From Diatrype stigma (taxonomy: Eukaryota; Ascomycota; Sordariomycetes; Xylariales; Diatrypaceae), in the NCBI GenBank assembly GCA_022225965.2, contig JAKJXP020000010.1:62001-126000 (forward strand): a DNA stretch of 64,000 nt, in the 5' to 3' direction. The notes beneath the pieces were generated by a model that was not told the origin of the DNA, did no database searches, and saw only the letters and a program-made list of their open reading frames with translations. Positions 1 through 11,877 of this stretch are shown here, one piece after another. The position numbers and the translations under genes are program-made. Each line of letters begins with the position of its first letter. The first letter of the stretch is position 1.

Positions 1-2483
1 TGCAGCCAGCCACAACTGCTTAGGTATTGCTTCCTACCCGGTTGAAAGATCGTACCTAGGCTGCTAGGCATGCTGCAAGTGCGCGTGATTGCTCAGCGCA
101 TCGCAAACGGCTTGCGGATCGACAGGGCATCCGAAGCTGCGGCTGTTCTTGTGCGACTTCGTAACAAGATTGTCTGGACTGCTATTAGCTGAAGATAATT
201 AGCTAGAAATACGATATATGGAAGGTTCGTATTATTGACTCCGATCCCGGAACAATCGGTTCGCAGCATTGAACACACGACTCGAAGATTATTGCAAGAA
301 CATCTGCGTGAAGAAAGCTGGGGTTGTATGGATTATGACGATGATGGCGATGCTGGATAAATGCAGCTCAATAATGGAGGAGCTGTTGTTCTAGGCTATA
401 AGTAAACACCAGCAACACCACCTGCTACAAGCAGTCTAGGGCTGCAACAATGACTGTGTGGATATAGCAGCGGCCTCGCTCCTGAGTAACTTTCTGTTGC
501 AATTCGGGGGGCTTCTACCGGAGATATAAATCCCCGGTTATCCACCGGGCTAACGTCCGCCCTGGTCCTCCCTGTATAACCACGTATATAGAGGAAGAAC
601 TTTAGCTCTTCAGCTAAAATCCTACTTAGTAAGACAATGGTCGTCCCATACTTTATATAGCATTAGCTGCCACGTAATACTCCGTTGAAGGACCGATGTC
701 AAGGTGAATATGTCTATCACGCCATGAGCTTCTAGAACAAGGAACGAAACTTCAGTGCCTTGGAATTGATAGACGTCAGGGTAATACGCAATCATCAATG
801 GGCGATTAATATAGATTAAACGTTGTCATCACCTTTGTAAGTTTCGTATCAACGTGGCAGTGAGCTAAGATGCTCAACACGAAAGCGTAGGTATGTAGCT
901 AATGGTGCTCACCCATTGGAAGTCACTGTTTGTTTGATGTATTTATTGACATGCAACACTTGCAACATTGGAGGTCAACGATCTCTCCAGGGCTGTTTCA
1001 ATAAATGATATAAATTCTAGTCATCTACCCAGGATGCTTTGAGTACTATTGCCGAATTTTACATCTTATCTGGTATCTAAATGGACCTTGTTAGTCCCAT
1101 CCAAACAAGAAGTAATGATGGCTTCACCTACATGCTCATTCTAGCGTACAATGGTGGCGCATATAGAATGGGAGATACTTCGTAGAGGTCCTCAAAGCAG
1201 TACTGTGGCTATGGCATATTTTTTCAACATTGTTAACGGGAACTCGCAGTTATAAGAAATGATCCTCTTGGCCTTGACCAGCCTTGCGAGAACTTATCCC
1301 CGATTCCATTCTTCCTCGAGGAGGTTCCCCTGAAGAATTCGCTGTGGAAGTGAACCACCCCCTTGCATGGATGTAAGAGTCTCAGTTGAATCTCTTGCGG
1401 CCCGTGGAAAGCGGCGCAGCCAGGGAATGCTCTAACCTCACTCTTAGTGAGCCGAGGGGCGCGAATGACCGCTATTCTTGTTGCCCCTTGGTTAATCTGA
1501 TTTGCTCGTGTCTTAGCTGAAGTCCTAGCGTTATGGGAACACCCGAGCCTAGTTCAACAGTAGAAGGGTAAGAATCAAGATGCAAAATGTTGATTTAGAG
1601 TCTGTCACCATATTCAAGGTGGTTTGGTATTACCCGGAGGCTTCATGTGGACATTAAAATATAGAATTTCTCATCATGCTATGGGCAGAGATTCTTTTCG
1701 AATAACCATAGCAGCTGCCTAGTTACCTCGCAGGCTAATAATAGTAATACGTAATTGTCCTTCCCATATTAGGACCACTGATTTTTATCTCTATTTCACT
1801 CTCTTGGTCTAAGAGTGTATTTTCAGTGAGACAGGGATGATACCAAGAGATAGAGTAATGAGACCACATAAGTTTCAACGCTGAACCTTCCTACCAGCCA
1901 TTCGAACAAATGTATGGCTCAGCCGTATATAGAGAAGATATATGGAAAGCTGGGAGATGTCGAGGTGCTAGGTACAGCACATTCAATCTCTGAGGCGAAG
2001 CTTTTCAACCAGGCCCGTCCCGCACCAGGCATAGTCGACTTCTAATCTACACAGAAAGCCGTATCTAAAGCTTCGCAGCGTATCTTGATTTCAAATTGTT
2101 TTTACGTGAAGGCCACTGTGAGTGAAAAGGTCAGCATTTTGGTAGTTAAATTCATAACTTATGTTTGCGTAGATCGGTAGTGAGTAGTGCAGTGGCTGGG
2201 GCTCGGATTAGGTGCTACTCTCTATGATGCCTTGACTTTTGCGCTTAGTTCGAACTTGACGAGTCCAGAACGACAAAAGTAGATCAAGATTCCCATGTGT
2301 AGCTTACGAAGATGGCCAGGTGGTCTTCCTGCCACGTTACGGGGGTGACTTTGCTTTTCTTCGAGGCGGGAATGTCAGACAGCACCGAATCAAAAGGGGG
2401 GCGGCCGAGGCTCGCCGGACGGTAGAATTTTAGGGGAGGCTGGTCATGGTAGAGAACATAGGGCGCTCGTGACAGGTAGGTCC
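1..2483. other. Intergenic, no gene recognised
   Basis: No reading frame of useful length with coding character or splice-linked exons could be found on either strand. Base composition is balanced and the stretch is not visibly RIP-mutated. I see no tRNA, transposon end or tandem repeat in it. Confidence 0.5.
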
Positions 2484-2493
2484 TATATAAAAG
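2484..2493 (+). promoter_or_regulatory. TATA box of the adhesin gene
   Basis: A TATATAAAAG sequence lies about 90 bases before the ATG at 2578, a normal distance for a fungal TATA promoter with a short leader. The assignment is by position and sequence only. Confidence 0.5.
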
Positions 2494-2577
2494 ACGGGTG
2501 GTCCAACAGATAACTAAGTATTCAAGGAGCTATAGGACATTAGCTCTACCCATACTCGAAAGATCTGAACCACCAAC

Positions 2578-4805
2578 ATGCGGCGATTCACCGCAACCCC
2601 GACCTTCTTGGTGGGCCTGGCAGCTGTAATATTGACGAACTCGTCCCCGGCCCCCATGCCCCAGCTCCTCCCCCCGATCGTCTCGGGTCTTGTCTCGGGC
2701 ATCGCCCCAATCGTATCGGGCGTCGTATCAGGAGTCGCTCCGGTCGTATCGGGCGTTGTATCGGGCGTCTCCCCTGTCGTATCAGGTGTTGTGTCGGGCG
2801 TCGCTCCGGTCGTATCGGGCGTCGTGTCAGATATCTCTCCGATCGTGTCCGGAGTCGTGTCGGGCGTCTCCCCAATCGTTTCGGGTGTTGTATCGGGTGT
2901 TTCCCCCATCGTTTCGGGCGTCGTGTCGGAGATCTCCCCGGTCGTGTCAGGTGTCGTGTCAGGCGTCGCCCCGGTCGTGTCGGGCGTCGTGTCGGAGATC
3001 GCTCCGGTCGTGTCGGAAATCGCCCCAGTTGTATCCGGCATTTCCCCGATCATCTCGCCTGTGGAGTGTCTTGCCATCAATGCCGTGGTAGGCCTTCTCG
3101 GATCCTATGTGTCGGCCACGCCATTCTGCTCCTCGTACTTGGCCATCTCGACAATTACTAGTACTGTAAGTACGACGACTTCACTCCCAGTATCAACGAC
3201 AACTATCACAACAACGGTAGCCACTAGCACGATCGTGGCCTCCCCAGAGATCACAACTACGACGAGGTACGTAAAAGGAATGTTGCGAATCTTCATATGC
3301 GCCAGCTAACCGATTGTCTTTACAGTGTGGCAAAGACAACAACTTGCGTTCCTGGGGGCCAAATCCCCAAACGGCAGCTGATACCCCCATTGATCCCCCA
3401 ACTGCTATCCCAACTACTAGGGGGTCCGCCAACGACGCCACTACTAGCGGGGACGACGACCCCATTGCCAGCGGGAACGACGACGACAGCGAGACCAACA
3501 ACAATAACAACGACAACGAGACCAACAACACCTAGTGGGGTGTCAACAACAGCGAGGCCAGTAACAACATCTAGTGGGGTGTCATCAACATCTAGTGGGG
3601 TGTCAACAACAGCTGGACCAACAGCGACATCTAGTAGAACGTCAACAACAGCTGGAACTAACTTGGCGATTCTTGGCCTACCAACTTCATCACTGCCATC
3701 TTTGTCACTTCCAGTATCTTTGCCACTCCCAGTGTCTCTATCACTCCCAGTATCCCTATCACTCCCAGTATCTCTATCACTTCCATCTCTATCACTTCCT
3801 TCTCTATCACTTCCAGTATCTCTGTCACTTCCCGTATCTTTGTCACTTCCAGTCGGGTTGACGACAACGGCATCCAGGCCAGACCCGACAACATCTGGGG
3901 GTACATCTTCACTCAGGCCGACTACGACAACAGGCGGGGCCACCCCTGTCAACGGCCTGCCGCCTTTGCTAGCCACCATTGCCGCCCCTGAGCTGTCGAC
4001 AGCATGCAGTTGCCTCGGGATCCCAATTCCAGTGACAACGCAGACCAACACGGCCACGGTAACACCTTCGACGACCACCGTGGTCGCCGTGACGCCGCTC
4101 GCCACCAGCACGCCCACGACGACGGCGACGGAGGTGTCCATCCGCACGGTGGCGTTCTGCCCGCCGGCGCCGACGACGTCGCCGTGCGCCAACACGGGGC
4201 TGGAGTGGGCCGAGTACTACAACTTCCGGGGCCCGAATTACGACCCGACGTACATCTACTTCGTGCCCTCGCTGTTCAAGGACGTGCAGCCCAACATCAT
4301 CGACTACACGACGGCGGTCAGCGGCATCTACGTGATCCCGCGGAAGCCCATCAGCGTGTACGGCAACCCGACGCAGTTCGACAGCGTGCAGTACGTGCTC
4401 GCCCACCGCGGCTACATCTTCGCGAAGCTGACGGGCACCTACACGATCACGGTCGAGGCCGTCGACGACTCCGTCTTCATCTGGTGGGGGCCCTTCGCCT
4501 ACTCGGGCTGGGAGCGCGAAAACGCCAACCTGTTCGTGTCGTACGACACGGACGCCAATCAGCAAGGCGCTGGTTCCGCCACGTTCAATATGGTCGAGGG
4601 CGAGTACATGGCCATGCGCATCATGTACGTGCAGGGCCAGGGCCAGACCGTCTTCAATATGAACATCGTGGACCCCAACGGCGGCAGCGTCGTGTCCCCG
4701 GGCCCCGGGGCCGGCCCCGGCCCCACGACCTCGGACTACCTAGTGCGGTACTCCTGCGATCAAATCCTGGCTCCGGTGTTCCCTCCTTGGGGGTCCGAGA
4801 CGTGA
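2578..4805 (+). CDS. GLEYA-domain cell-surface adhesin with hydrophobic tandem repeats
   Basis: Two exons, 2578-3266 and 3326-4805, give 722 residues. The 59-base intron has donor GTACGT, a GCTAAC branch site and a TACAG acceptor. A hydrophobic signal peptide covers about residues 1-25. Residues 36-160 are roughly ten copies of an 11-residue unit of the SGVVSGVAPVV type, almost without charge. Then come Thr/Ser-rich stretches, a Ser-Leu-Pro-Val repeat near 360-410, more Thr-rich sequence, and from about residue 517 a C-terminal GLEYA (PA14-like lectin) domain. That domain shows LEWAEYYNF, YIYFVPSLF and the VDDSVFIWWG signature. In yeasts GLEYA domains bind glycans at the cell surface; here the domain is C-terminal after a long stalk, the usual layout in filamentous ascomycetes. 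No GPI-anchor tail is visible, so the protein may be secreted or wall-associated through its repeats. Ligand unknown. Confidence 0.88.
2680..3055 (+). repeat. 33-bp coding tandem repeats
   Basis: About ten degenerate copies of a 33-base unit encode the Val/Ser/Gly/Pro 11-mers of the adhesin. Copies differ mainly at third positions and at a VSG/VSE/VSD variable site. The repeat has no stop codons in several frames, which creates long false antisense frames. Confidence 0.85.
3690..3860 (+). repeat. Short coding tandem repeats (Ser-Leu-Pro-Val)
   Basis: Pyrimidine-rich repeated units built on CACTTCCAGTATCT-like and CACTCCCAGTATCT-like segments encode alternating Ser-Leu and Pro-Val residues in the adhesin stalk. 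Such slippage-prone coding DNA commonly differs in length between strains. Confidence 0.75.
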
Positions 4806-5598
4806 TCGAACTGGGGTGGGGGGGATTTGGCTGGACACGGAGAGAAAGCCAAGAGAGTGTGATTGAAGACAGAAACACAAACCTGGGGCTGATTTTCCAA
4901 TTGCGATGATATGCTGTAACTAATGTAATAGGTTGGGCTATGTTGTTGATGCTGATGCTGTTTCTGATGAATTGATGGATGCCAGGCCCAAGGACGGTTT
5001 TACTTTACGTAGCTTTTTAATAGTTGGTCAACTCAATCACGTTCCTTCACCGCTACGAAGTGTTTCAGGAAGGAGGTACGAATAAGATCCGCCTTCATGC
5101 TCGCGTTTTTATGCTCGCAACTTCATCTTCACGGGCGATGGGGAAGGCGCAATTTACCCGTCAAGTGCAACAACCGTTAAGACGTCAAAACCCCTGTCGC
5201 ATTAGTGTCAAATTAGTGCCTCGGTCCCCTGCAGCCCCCTAACCTGCCGCCTGGCAGCTTAGCAGATTAGATAAGCCTCGTCTGTATGTACTGTATGTAT
5301 GTATCCATGTATGTATGTATGTATGTATGTATGCTGCAGGTGCTATGAGCACCAGGGCACTTGACTTGGGCCCGATGACGGTCATTCGTCACAACAACAA
5401 CAGCATCATCATCCATGTCTTGAAACCCACCGCTTGCAGAGGGTCTTGGGTGCCTTTCTCATCGAGCATTCATTGATTTCTAGTCTTTTCTTCTTGTTTT
5501 TTTTCATCCCGTGGTTTCGATCTACCGCCGCTAATATACATATATACACCACATAATAGTCATCGTTACCCATCCTGTCCACCCTCCGCAATTAGGAG
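4806..5598. other. Intergenic: adhesin 3' end and transporter promoter
   Basis: It holds the probable 3' region of the adhesin and the 5' region of the transporter. A TGTA/TATG microsatellite lies at about 5283-5332. A pyrimidine-rich stretch and ATATA runs between 5450 and 5560 are plausible leader elements of the downstream gene. No further gene seen. Confidence 0.5.
5283..5332. repeat. GTAT tetranucleotide microsatellite
   Basis: Near-perfect GTAT repeats with one ATCC interruption lie in the upstream region of the transporter gene. Confidence 0.85.
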
Positions 5599-7443
5599 AT
5601 GGAAGGTGGTCTGAGGCTGCCTCAGCCCGACCTGACCGGCAGCATGGCCGAACCGCCATCCGCCGCCGACGACAGCACGCTCACGCCGCTGCTGCGATCC
5701 TCGCCCTCTTCCTCGACCCTCGGCCCCCCGAGCTCGCGGAGCTCCATCAGCAGCAGAAGGGACAGCAGCAGCAGCGACGACAGCCTCGTAGCCCCGTCGA
5801 CCCGGCAAAGGAGGCGCCTCCTCCGGCGCAAGAAGAACCAGGCCCTCCGCGCCGCCGCCTTCGTCACGTCGATCCTGGCCGCGCTCGGCGGCGGCTCCGT
5901 CACCGCCTTCTCCCTCTACGGCCACATCCTCCAGTCGCGCCTGCACTACAGCCAGTTCCACGTCAACGGCATCGCCAGCGCCATGAGCCTCGCGCTGTAC
6001 ACCCCCGTCCCCGTCCTCGGCTACCTGTGCGACCGCGTCGGGCCGGGCCCGCTGGCCCTCGCCTCCGCCGTGCTGCTCGGAGGCGGCTACGGGCTCGCCG
6101 CGGGGCTGTACCAGAAGGGCGCCACCGGGCAGCCAGACGTCTCTACATACCCCTCCATGGTTCTCGCCTTCGTCGCCATCGGCGTCGGCACGGCGTCGAT
6201 CTACATCAGCGCGATCACTACCTGCGCGAAGAACTTCGGCAAGAGCAGATACAGAGGGCTGATGATGGTGGCGCCGATCGCGTCGTTCGGCCTGAGCGGG
6301 ATGCTGTTCAGCCAGGTGGGCAGCCGCGTTCTCTACGAGGAGCAGCCGGACGGGACCAAGGGCGACGTCAACGTCTTCCACTTTTTCTTGTTCCTCGCCA
6401 TCGTGCTGGCAGTCATAGGCCTCATCGGTGCCTTCACCCTGCGGATCGTGGACGAGCAGGATCTCATCGACGGGGCCGTGGAAGAGCTGGAGAGGAGCGG
6501 CCTGCTGGAAGGCAGCGAGGTGTTCCGGCGCCGAGCTGAGCGTAGCTATGGCACAATCGACCAAGCAACCGCCGAAGACGGCGCAACTGTCTCCGGTCTT
6601 CCGGGGAGTGACGACGACGAGGACGACGAGGATGCAAAGTTGAGAAAGACGTGGCTCTTGAATGCCGAGACCAGGAGGTTCTTGACGGACCACACCATGT
6701 GGTGTTTCGCTCTCGGCTTCTGGCTGATCATCGGCCCGGGTGAAGCCTTCATGAACAACATGGGCACGGTGCTCGGCACGCTCCACTCGCCGAACACCCG
6801 ATCGAACGAGACAACCGCCGCCACCCATGTCTCGATCATGGCCGCCGTGAGCACGGTGGCGCGGCTGCTCGCCGCTTCGCTTAGCGACCTCCTGTCGCCG
6901 AGCCCCCAGAACCAGTACGTCCAGACCGGCGTCCCGTCGTCCTCGTCGTCGTCAGCCCTCAAACGCAAGCTCTCGGTCTCCCGCATCACGCTGTACATCG
7001 CGGCGGCCGCCATTTTCTCGATCGGGACGGTGGCGCTGGCGTCGGGCGCCATCCAGGAGCACGGCGAGCGGTTCTGGATCGTGTCGGGCTCGGTCGGCGC
7101 CGGGTACGGCGCCGTCTTCAGCCTCACGCCCATCATCGTCACCATGATCTGGGGCGTCGAGAACTTCGGCACCAACTTCGGCATCCTCGCCGTCTCCCCC
7201 GCCCTGGGCTCCGTCCTGTGGGGGCTCATCTACTCCGCCGAGTACCAGGCCGGCGCCAGGCGAGACTCGCTGCCCATAGGCGGCCAGGACGACGGCAGCG
7301 ACGATGACGTCTTCTGCTATGGAACGCAGTGCTACGCCTCGACCTTCTGGGCCATGACTATCTCGGTCTGGGTTGGGGCCCTCATGGTCCTGTGGGCCTG
7401 GAAAGGGAGAGACGGTTGGGCGAAGAGGGGTGTCGTTGTATAA
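5599..7443 (+). CDS. MCH1: Major facilitator, MCH1/nodulin-like type
   Basis: A single-exon frame of 614 residues. The N-terminal 80 residues are polar and Ser-rich (cytosolic). Membrane segments begin near residue 85 with a Gly-rich helix containing GGGSVTAFSLYGHILQ and continue with a VLGYLCDRVGPGPL loop, the usual signature of the MCH1 and nodulin-like branch of the major facilitator superfamily. An acidic cytosolic loop spans about residues 285-355, including a run of Asp and Glu. The second six-helix half starts with WCFALGFWLIIGPGEAFMNN. Yeast Mch1 is a monocarboxylate-permease relative located in the vacuolar membrane with no proven substrate, so no substrate is claimed here. ATG 5599 is the first start; 5644 would shorten the protein by 15 residues. 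High G+C at third positions fits a well-expressed housekeeping-type gene. Confidence 0.85.
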   Translation: MEGGLRLPQPDLTGSMAEPPSAADDSTLTPLLRSSPSSSTLGPPSSRSSISSRRDSSSSDDSLVAPSTRQRRRLLRRKKNQALRAAAFVTSILAALGGGSVTAFSLYGHILQSRLHYSQFHVNGIASAMSLALYTPVPVLGYLCDRVGPGPLALASAVLLGGGYGLAAGLYQKGATGQPDVSTYPSMVLAFVAIGVGTASIYISAITTCAKNFGKSRYRGLMMVAPIASFGLSGMLFSQVGSRVLYEEQPDGTKGDVNVFHFFLFLAIVLAVIGLIGAFTLRIVDEQDLIDGAVEELERSGLLEGSEVFRRRAERSYGTIDQATAEDGATVSGLPGSDDDEDDEDAKLRKTWLLNAETRRFLTDHTMWCFALGFWLIIGPGEAFMNNMGTVLGTLHSPNTRSNETTAATHVSIMAAVSTVARLLAASLSDLLSPSPQNQYVQTGVPSSSSSSALKRKLSVSRITLYIAAAAIFSIGTVALASGAIQEHGERFWIVSGSVGAGYGAVFSLTPIIVTMIWGVENFGTNFGILAVSPALGSVLWGLIYSAEYQAGARRDSLPIGGQDDGSDDDVFCYGTQCYASTFWAMTISVWVGALMVLWAWKGRDGWAKRGVVV

Positions 7444-8774
7444 AGCCCCGGGATTCCCGCATCTAATTGACTTAATATGTGCAAAGTATTTCACATGAGC
7501 CTATCTATATTCTTTTCTGGATTCTAGTTCATATTGGATTATATATGCATACGTATATCCCAAAACGAATCGGACTTCGAACAGGAGTTTACCTTGCATC
7601 ATCCAGGATTACAGGGTTTTGGAAATATATCTGGACGGCGTTTGGGAAGGCGTTTTTATTTATTAAGCAAGCTTCTTCACAACTGGTCATTGCGCCCGTT
7701 CGGTGGAGGAAATCGATTAAGCACAATGGGTTCTACAAACAACGTATCAGATGTATATAGATTTGGGGGGAACTCGTTGTCGATATACTACACAGATTGG
7801 GAAATGTTAGTCAGGTTTGAACACGCCCTCGCAGAGAAGGGAGAACAGGCTATACTTATAAACTATGAGCTACTGTATCAAGTTGCCGCTATCATTAAGG
7901 GGGTCCTTAGAACCTGTGAACAGTCGAGTGCCCAAAGGTCCATCAAGTTAAACTACTAACAAAGGTTTGCGGTCATTCTCTTATATTGCATTCCGCTAAG
8001 TCTTTCCACGAGGATCGGGTGAATACGTAGCTACGATCTTGTTGATGGTAAAACGTTTCATGTTTTGCTACAAAATGGGCTGGTAAGTCAAAGTGTGATC
8101 AATGAATAAGTGATTAGCTTAGGTCGACGGCATTGCTGATGAGTTTCGGTCGTAAGATATTTTGACTCAATTCAATAATAGTATGGTCGTACTCAGAGTG
8201 ATGAAACTTTGGAATCAGGATACTATCGCAGAATTTGAATCGTGTGCAAGTAAAAACCATCTCTCTGCTACTCAGCCCCTTTATACTGGGAGACTGTGCA
8301 TGTTTTACAGCGTTGCTTCTACAACCTCGCAATTTCAAAAGAGTCTTGCTTCAATTATCTTCAATATAAGGTGATAGAAAGCACAGAATAGCTAATCCTA
8401 TAATCCATCTGTCATTAAACAAACCCTGTTATTGAGATTAATATGATGTACGTATTATCGACGCTTCAGCTACTACTAACCTAACACGGAATGTTGCATC
8501 TTCTAGGCATTAGTTATACTTTTCCCTGATTCAATTTACACGTCGTTCTTCATTTCTATAACAGTTTCATAAGGATCGTAATTGTCATACTACCATCCGT
8601 GATGGGGGATTACCCCTTATCCCACCTGCCCTATCATTTTTACCCGTATTTCTCTTGTCGAGCGTCGTATTACATCGACTCGACTCCCATCAGTACCTCT
8701 ACTTGCATACTTTAGGCATCAGGCTCCATTTTGCATCCACCACCCCTTGATCCATCCAAGCCAACTAAACTTAA
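7444..8774. other. Intergenic, no gene recognised
   Basis: The 3' side of the transporter and the 3' side of the convergent secreted-protein gene. Frames within it lack an ATG-initiated conserved product. Nothing repetitive or structural stands out. Confidence 0.5.
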
Positions 8775-9078
8775 CTAGTAGGCAGGGATAAGCTGGGCCG
8801 GGAAGCTCAGATCGGGCTCGACGACCTTGCCCTCGGCGACGAGCGAGTCGAGGTAGGACGGGTAGACGATCAGGCCCTCGGCGTAGTCGACGACGCTGAT
8901 AGTGGTGAACTCGCGGCCCGGACCGCCCGCGTCGCTCCACCCGCTCGTCACCGTGAAGGCGCCGCACTCGCTCGGCCCGCTGCCCCGGATCTGCGTCGCC
9001 GGCGTGCCGTCCTCCAGCGCCTCTAGCACGTGCTCGCAGGGCGTCTCCTCCGCCCGACGCATCTTTTCGTTCCTCTTC

Positions 9079-9110
<32 letters not shown>

Positions 9111-9380
9111 GGAGTCGGACTCCGTCGCATCAGGTGCTGCAGCGGAGGTGGAGGTAGGGATAGGGGTAGGGGTGGGCGCTGGGGTGGGCGAGTCGGTCGC
9201 GCGCAGGATCCCGAACTTCCACGTGCATTTGCTCAGGTCCTCTTCGCACGTCCGCGACAGCGACGTGATGGTCCAGTTCTCGGCCGCCGCCATGGAGACG
9301 GCCCCTACCGTGGGCGCCGCTGCTCCTAGGGAGGGGAGGAGGGAGAGGAGGGAGAGCGAGAGAAGGGCGCCGGCGTACAT
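8775..9380 (-). CDS. Conserved small secreted protein with Pro/Thr and poly-Asn insertion
   Basis: A 201-residue single-exon protein starting at ATG 9380. Residues 1-22 are a clear signal peptide ending in GAAAP. The flanking parts, NWTITSLSRTCEEDLSKC and later FTTISVVDYAEGLIVYPSY, match by recall a small secreted protein family widespread in Sordariomycetes and Leotiomycetes. Four cysteines (45, 52, 115 and 139) could form two disulfides. The odd part lies between the first and second cysteine pairs: a Pro/Thr linker (about 64-80), ten consecutive Asn (91-100) encoded by an AAC/GTT microsatellite, and a basic KKR stretch that could be a Kex2-type cleavage site. Function is unknown; an extracellular or wall role is inferred from the signal peptide only. 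Confidence 0.8.
9081..9112. repeat. GTT/AAC trinucleotide microsatellite in coding sequence
   Basis: About ten GTT units on the plus strand encode the poly-Asn tract of the secreted protein. The run is pure, which suggests recent slippage. Confidence 0.9.
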
Positions 9381-11877
9381 CTTGCTTGAGTTGATGATTG
9401 TTCAAGTGATATGTCTGTGGTGGATGTTGTAAAAATGTGTTATGTGACGGGCGAACAACCAAGGTAGGTGGGTAGATAGATATATAGGTGCCCGGAGGTT
9501 GTTAGTGGTTGCTGGTGGGTAGGCAGATATCCTATTTCTCGTCGAAGCCAGGGAACTCCGTCCTTATATATGCGCTTCCGGCCTCTTTGCCCCTCCCTCC
9601 ATACACGTCTATCTATACATTATGGGGGGCGTTATAGGAGGTCGGCCGGCTGAGTCCAACAAGCTAGGTACGGTACTTGCATATTGGGGATCCAGTGTTT
9701 CGACATCACGATCTTTGTTGCTTTTCCGACCCCTAACCCTCGCCCTATAGGCGTATAACCCCTGCATAGCCACTCCCACCTGCGGCACTTGGCCATCCAT
9801 CCACCCTCCTGTCTCTCCCCACCTAGCAGCACCGAGAAATGGCCCCCCTATAGAAATTAGCCAGCTGGGTAGTCAGGTTACTCCAGGGTGTAGTCACATA
9901 GATATGTGTGACGCTTGCTATTCATAGGATCGACGCCTAATCTGCGTATTACCCGTCAGTTTGTTTTCCCCTGGGACCGGGAATTCCTGGAATTCGATGC
10001 CTACATGTTACGAAGTAGCATCCTGCCACTATAGGGATGGATGTATTAGATCTTGAACCCCACCTGACTGCTTGCCCAGTGTCCGGCTGCCGGTTCTTGA
10101 CTGTAGGTTGCTAGGATTCCCCACATCGGAGGCGAAAAAGAGAAACAGGATGCAAGCTACTCTGTAAGGAGAATCTCGAATTTCTATTTCTAAAACATTT
10201 AGGTATTGTCATTACCCCTACCTAATACGCTCCGGTGAGGGCGCAAGTGCTACATGTACCTGCTTGCTCCATAGCATGGTGTGTGTTTTGACATGTTATG
10301 GTACAGTCTATCATCACCATGGTACGTAGTTGCACCACTGAGGACTAAAAATAAAAGAGAGCCCTGCGGAACTTTTACATCAGATTAAGCTCCACGCATA
10401 GATCTCATTTGAATCCAATATGTTCAATCAACAGCTCGTCTGATTCGTCAGTCCAGTGCCGATACCAGCAGAGGCATATACCAATCGCGGCAGCTTAACT
10501 TAGACATGGGAGGGACGAGTGTGTTTTGTTATTAGGCTCTCAACTTGTTGGGCTGTTATACTAACAATTCACCCTCACTAATAGTTATTCGCTATGAAGC
10601 GAAGTATTTCATAGTAGTGACACGATACCCAAGTCGAGCGGATGACGGCGGGGCGGCGGACTGGGCGAGACAAGGTGGACCAGGTGATAGGTCATATACA
10701 AGCACACGGGTCATGAGAATGAATGAACGGACGAATGAAAGCTTCCAAAGGCAATAAATACTTCAGTTAGTAGGTAACAGTCGATGCCAATGTAACTTGG
10801 CCTACCGCATACCAAACTTGCAGGTATGATAGAGTTGATGGTGCTCCTGTACTTTAGTTGAGGTAGGTATCCGACGTATCATCGCTGTCTCAATCGCGGA
10901 GGTTTAATTCATCAAAGACAAGGGGTTAGAAACCCAGACAACAACAAACATGGTAATCAACTAAGGCCGATCGATCAGCCAGTCAGTCAGTCAGTCGGCA
11001 ATCCAGTCAATCGAGGGGAAGCTCGACAGACACAGCCTGTGTTTCTCTCTCTCGTATGCCCACGCGATGCGATGCAATGCGATGTCTGCATCCGGCAACA
11101 GTGCATGAGGAACGCGGCAGTCAAAGTCGCAGGATCGGCAAAGTGCAAGATTGCCAAGCTTCGTATTTGCTCTTTGCTCTGGAAACAAGCCGTTGGAGAC
11201 GTTGCACCGCAGCTAGCAACCTACATTTACTGAAGCGTATGACGGCATGACCTAGAATTTCATGATTATTGGTGAGTTGGGCATCTTTACTCCCCCGCGA
11301 AGGCAACCCCCCTCCCTTCCTCTGCAGTCTTACGGCATATGACGGCAATGTCGTATCGCGTTGAGTAGTTAACCTAGGTAGTAGTGCAGGGCGCAGGGGC
11401 CGAAGGAAGGAGGGTAGCAGTATCGAAAATGATGGGACTGGTGGTCTTTTCCTATTCGCATGCAACGTATTATATCGTGCGTGTGTCCATCTCGGTGCTT
11501 TTCGATGTTGCTGCTGCAGCAGGGAGCCGGTGTCTGAGCGTATTCACTCAAAAGTTCTAAATGTAGAAGCGGGAAACGTGTGGTTTGTGATTGCACCAAC
11601 ACGATGCCGATCCCGGTGTGATAAATCAGCTTCTTGGGCTCCGGGGAATTGAGAAATGGAAGCATTTGGATTGTGTTGCACGGTATAGCATGACAGATGA
11701 CGCGGAATACGGCCGGCGTTATACCGTGGTACGGGGTTAGCCTCGCATCTTTGTTGAGACAAGCATACACGCGGAGATCTATTCGACAGTCTCCTTTTCC
11801 CCGACTCTATTAGCCAAAATTCATCTTGTTTTCTTCTTTTTTTTCTTCTCGAAGCAAAGGTGGCTTTGCGGCCCTAT
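9381..11877. other. Intergenic, no gene recognised
   Basis: It contains the secreted-protein promoter (TATA-like ATATATAGGTG near 9480, which reads as a pyrimidine-rich leader on the minus strand) and a short AGTC tetranucleotide run at 10981-10996. The threonine synthase 3' end lies at the right side. All frames are short, without splice-linked continuation. Confidence 0.5.

Noticed and set aside
2514..3080. 188-codon antisense frame rich in Asp-Thr-Thr-Pro repeats
   Set aside because: It mirrors the sense 33-base adhesin repeats, which lack stops in several frames. The sense frame has a signal peptide, a splice and a GLEYA domain; the antisense one has nothing comparable.
5566..6828. 420-codon antisense frame over the transporter
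   Set aside because: A product of high G+C at third positions in the real gene; no family resemblance, and the sense protein is clear.
7534..7959. 141-codon frame after the transporter
   Set aside because: It begins at TTG; the first ATG leaves about 50 codons without features. Composition is like the surrounding intergenic DNA.
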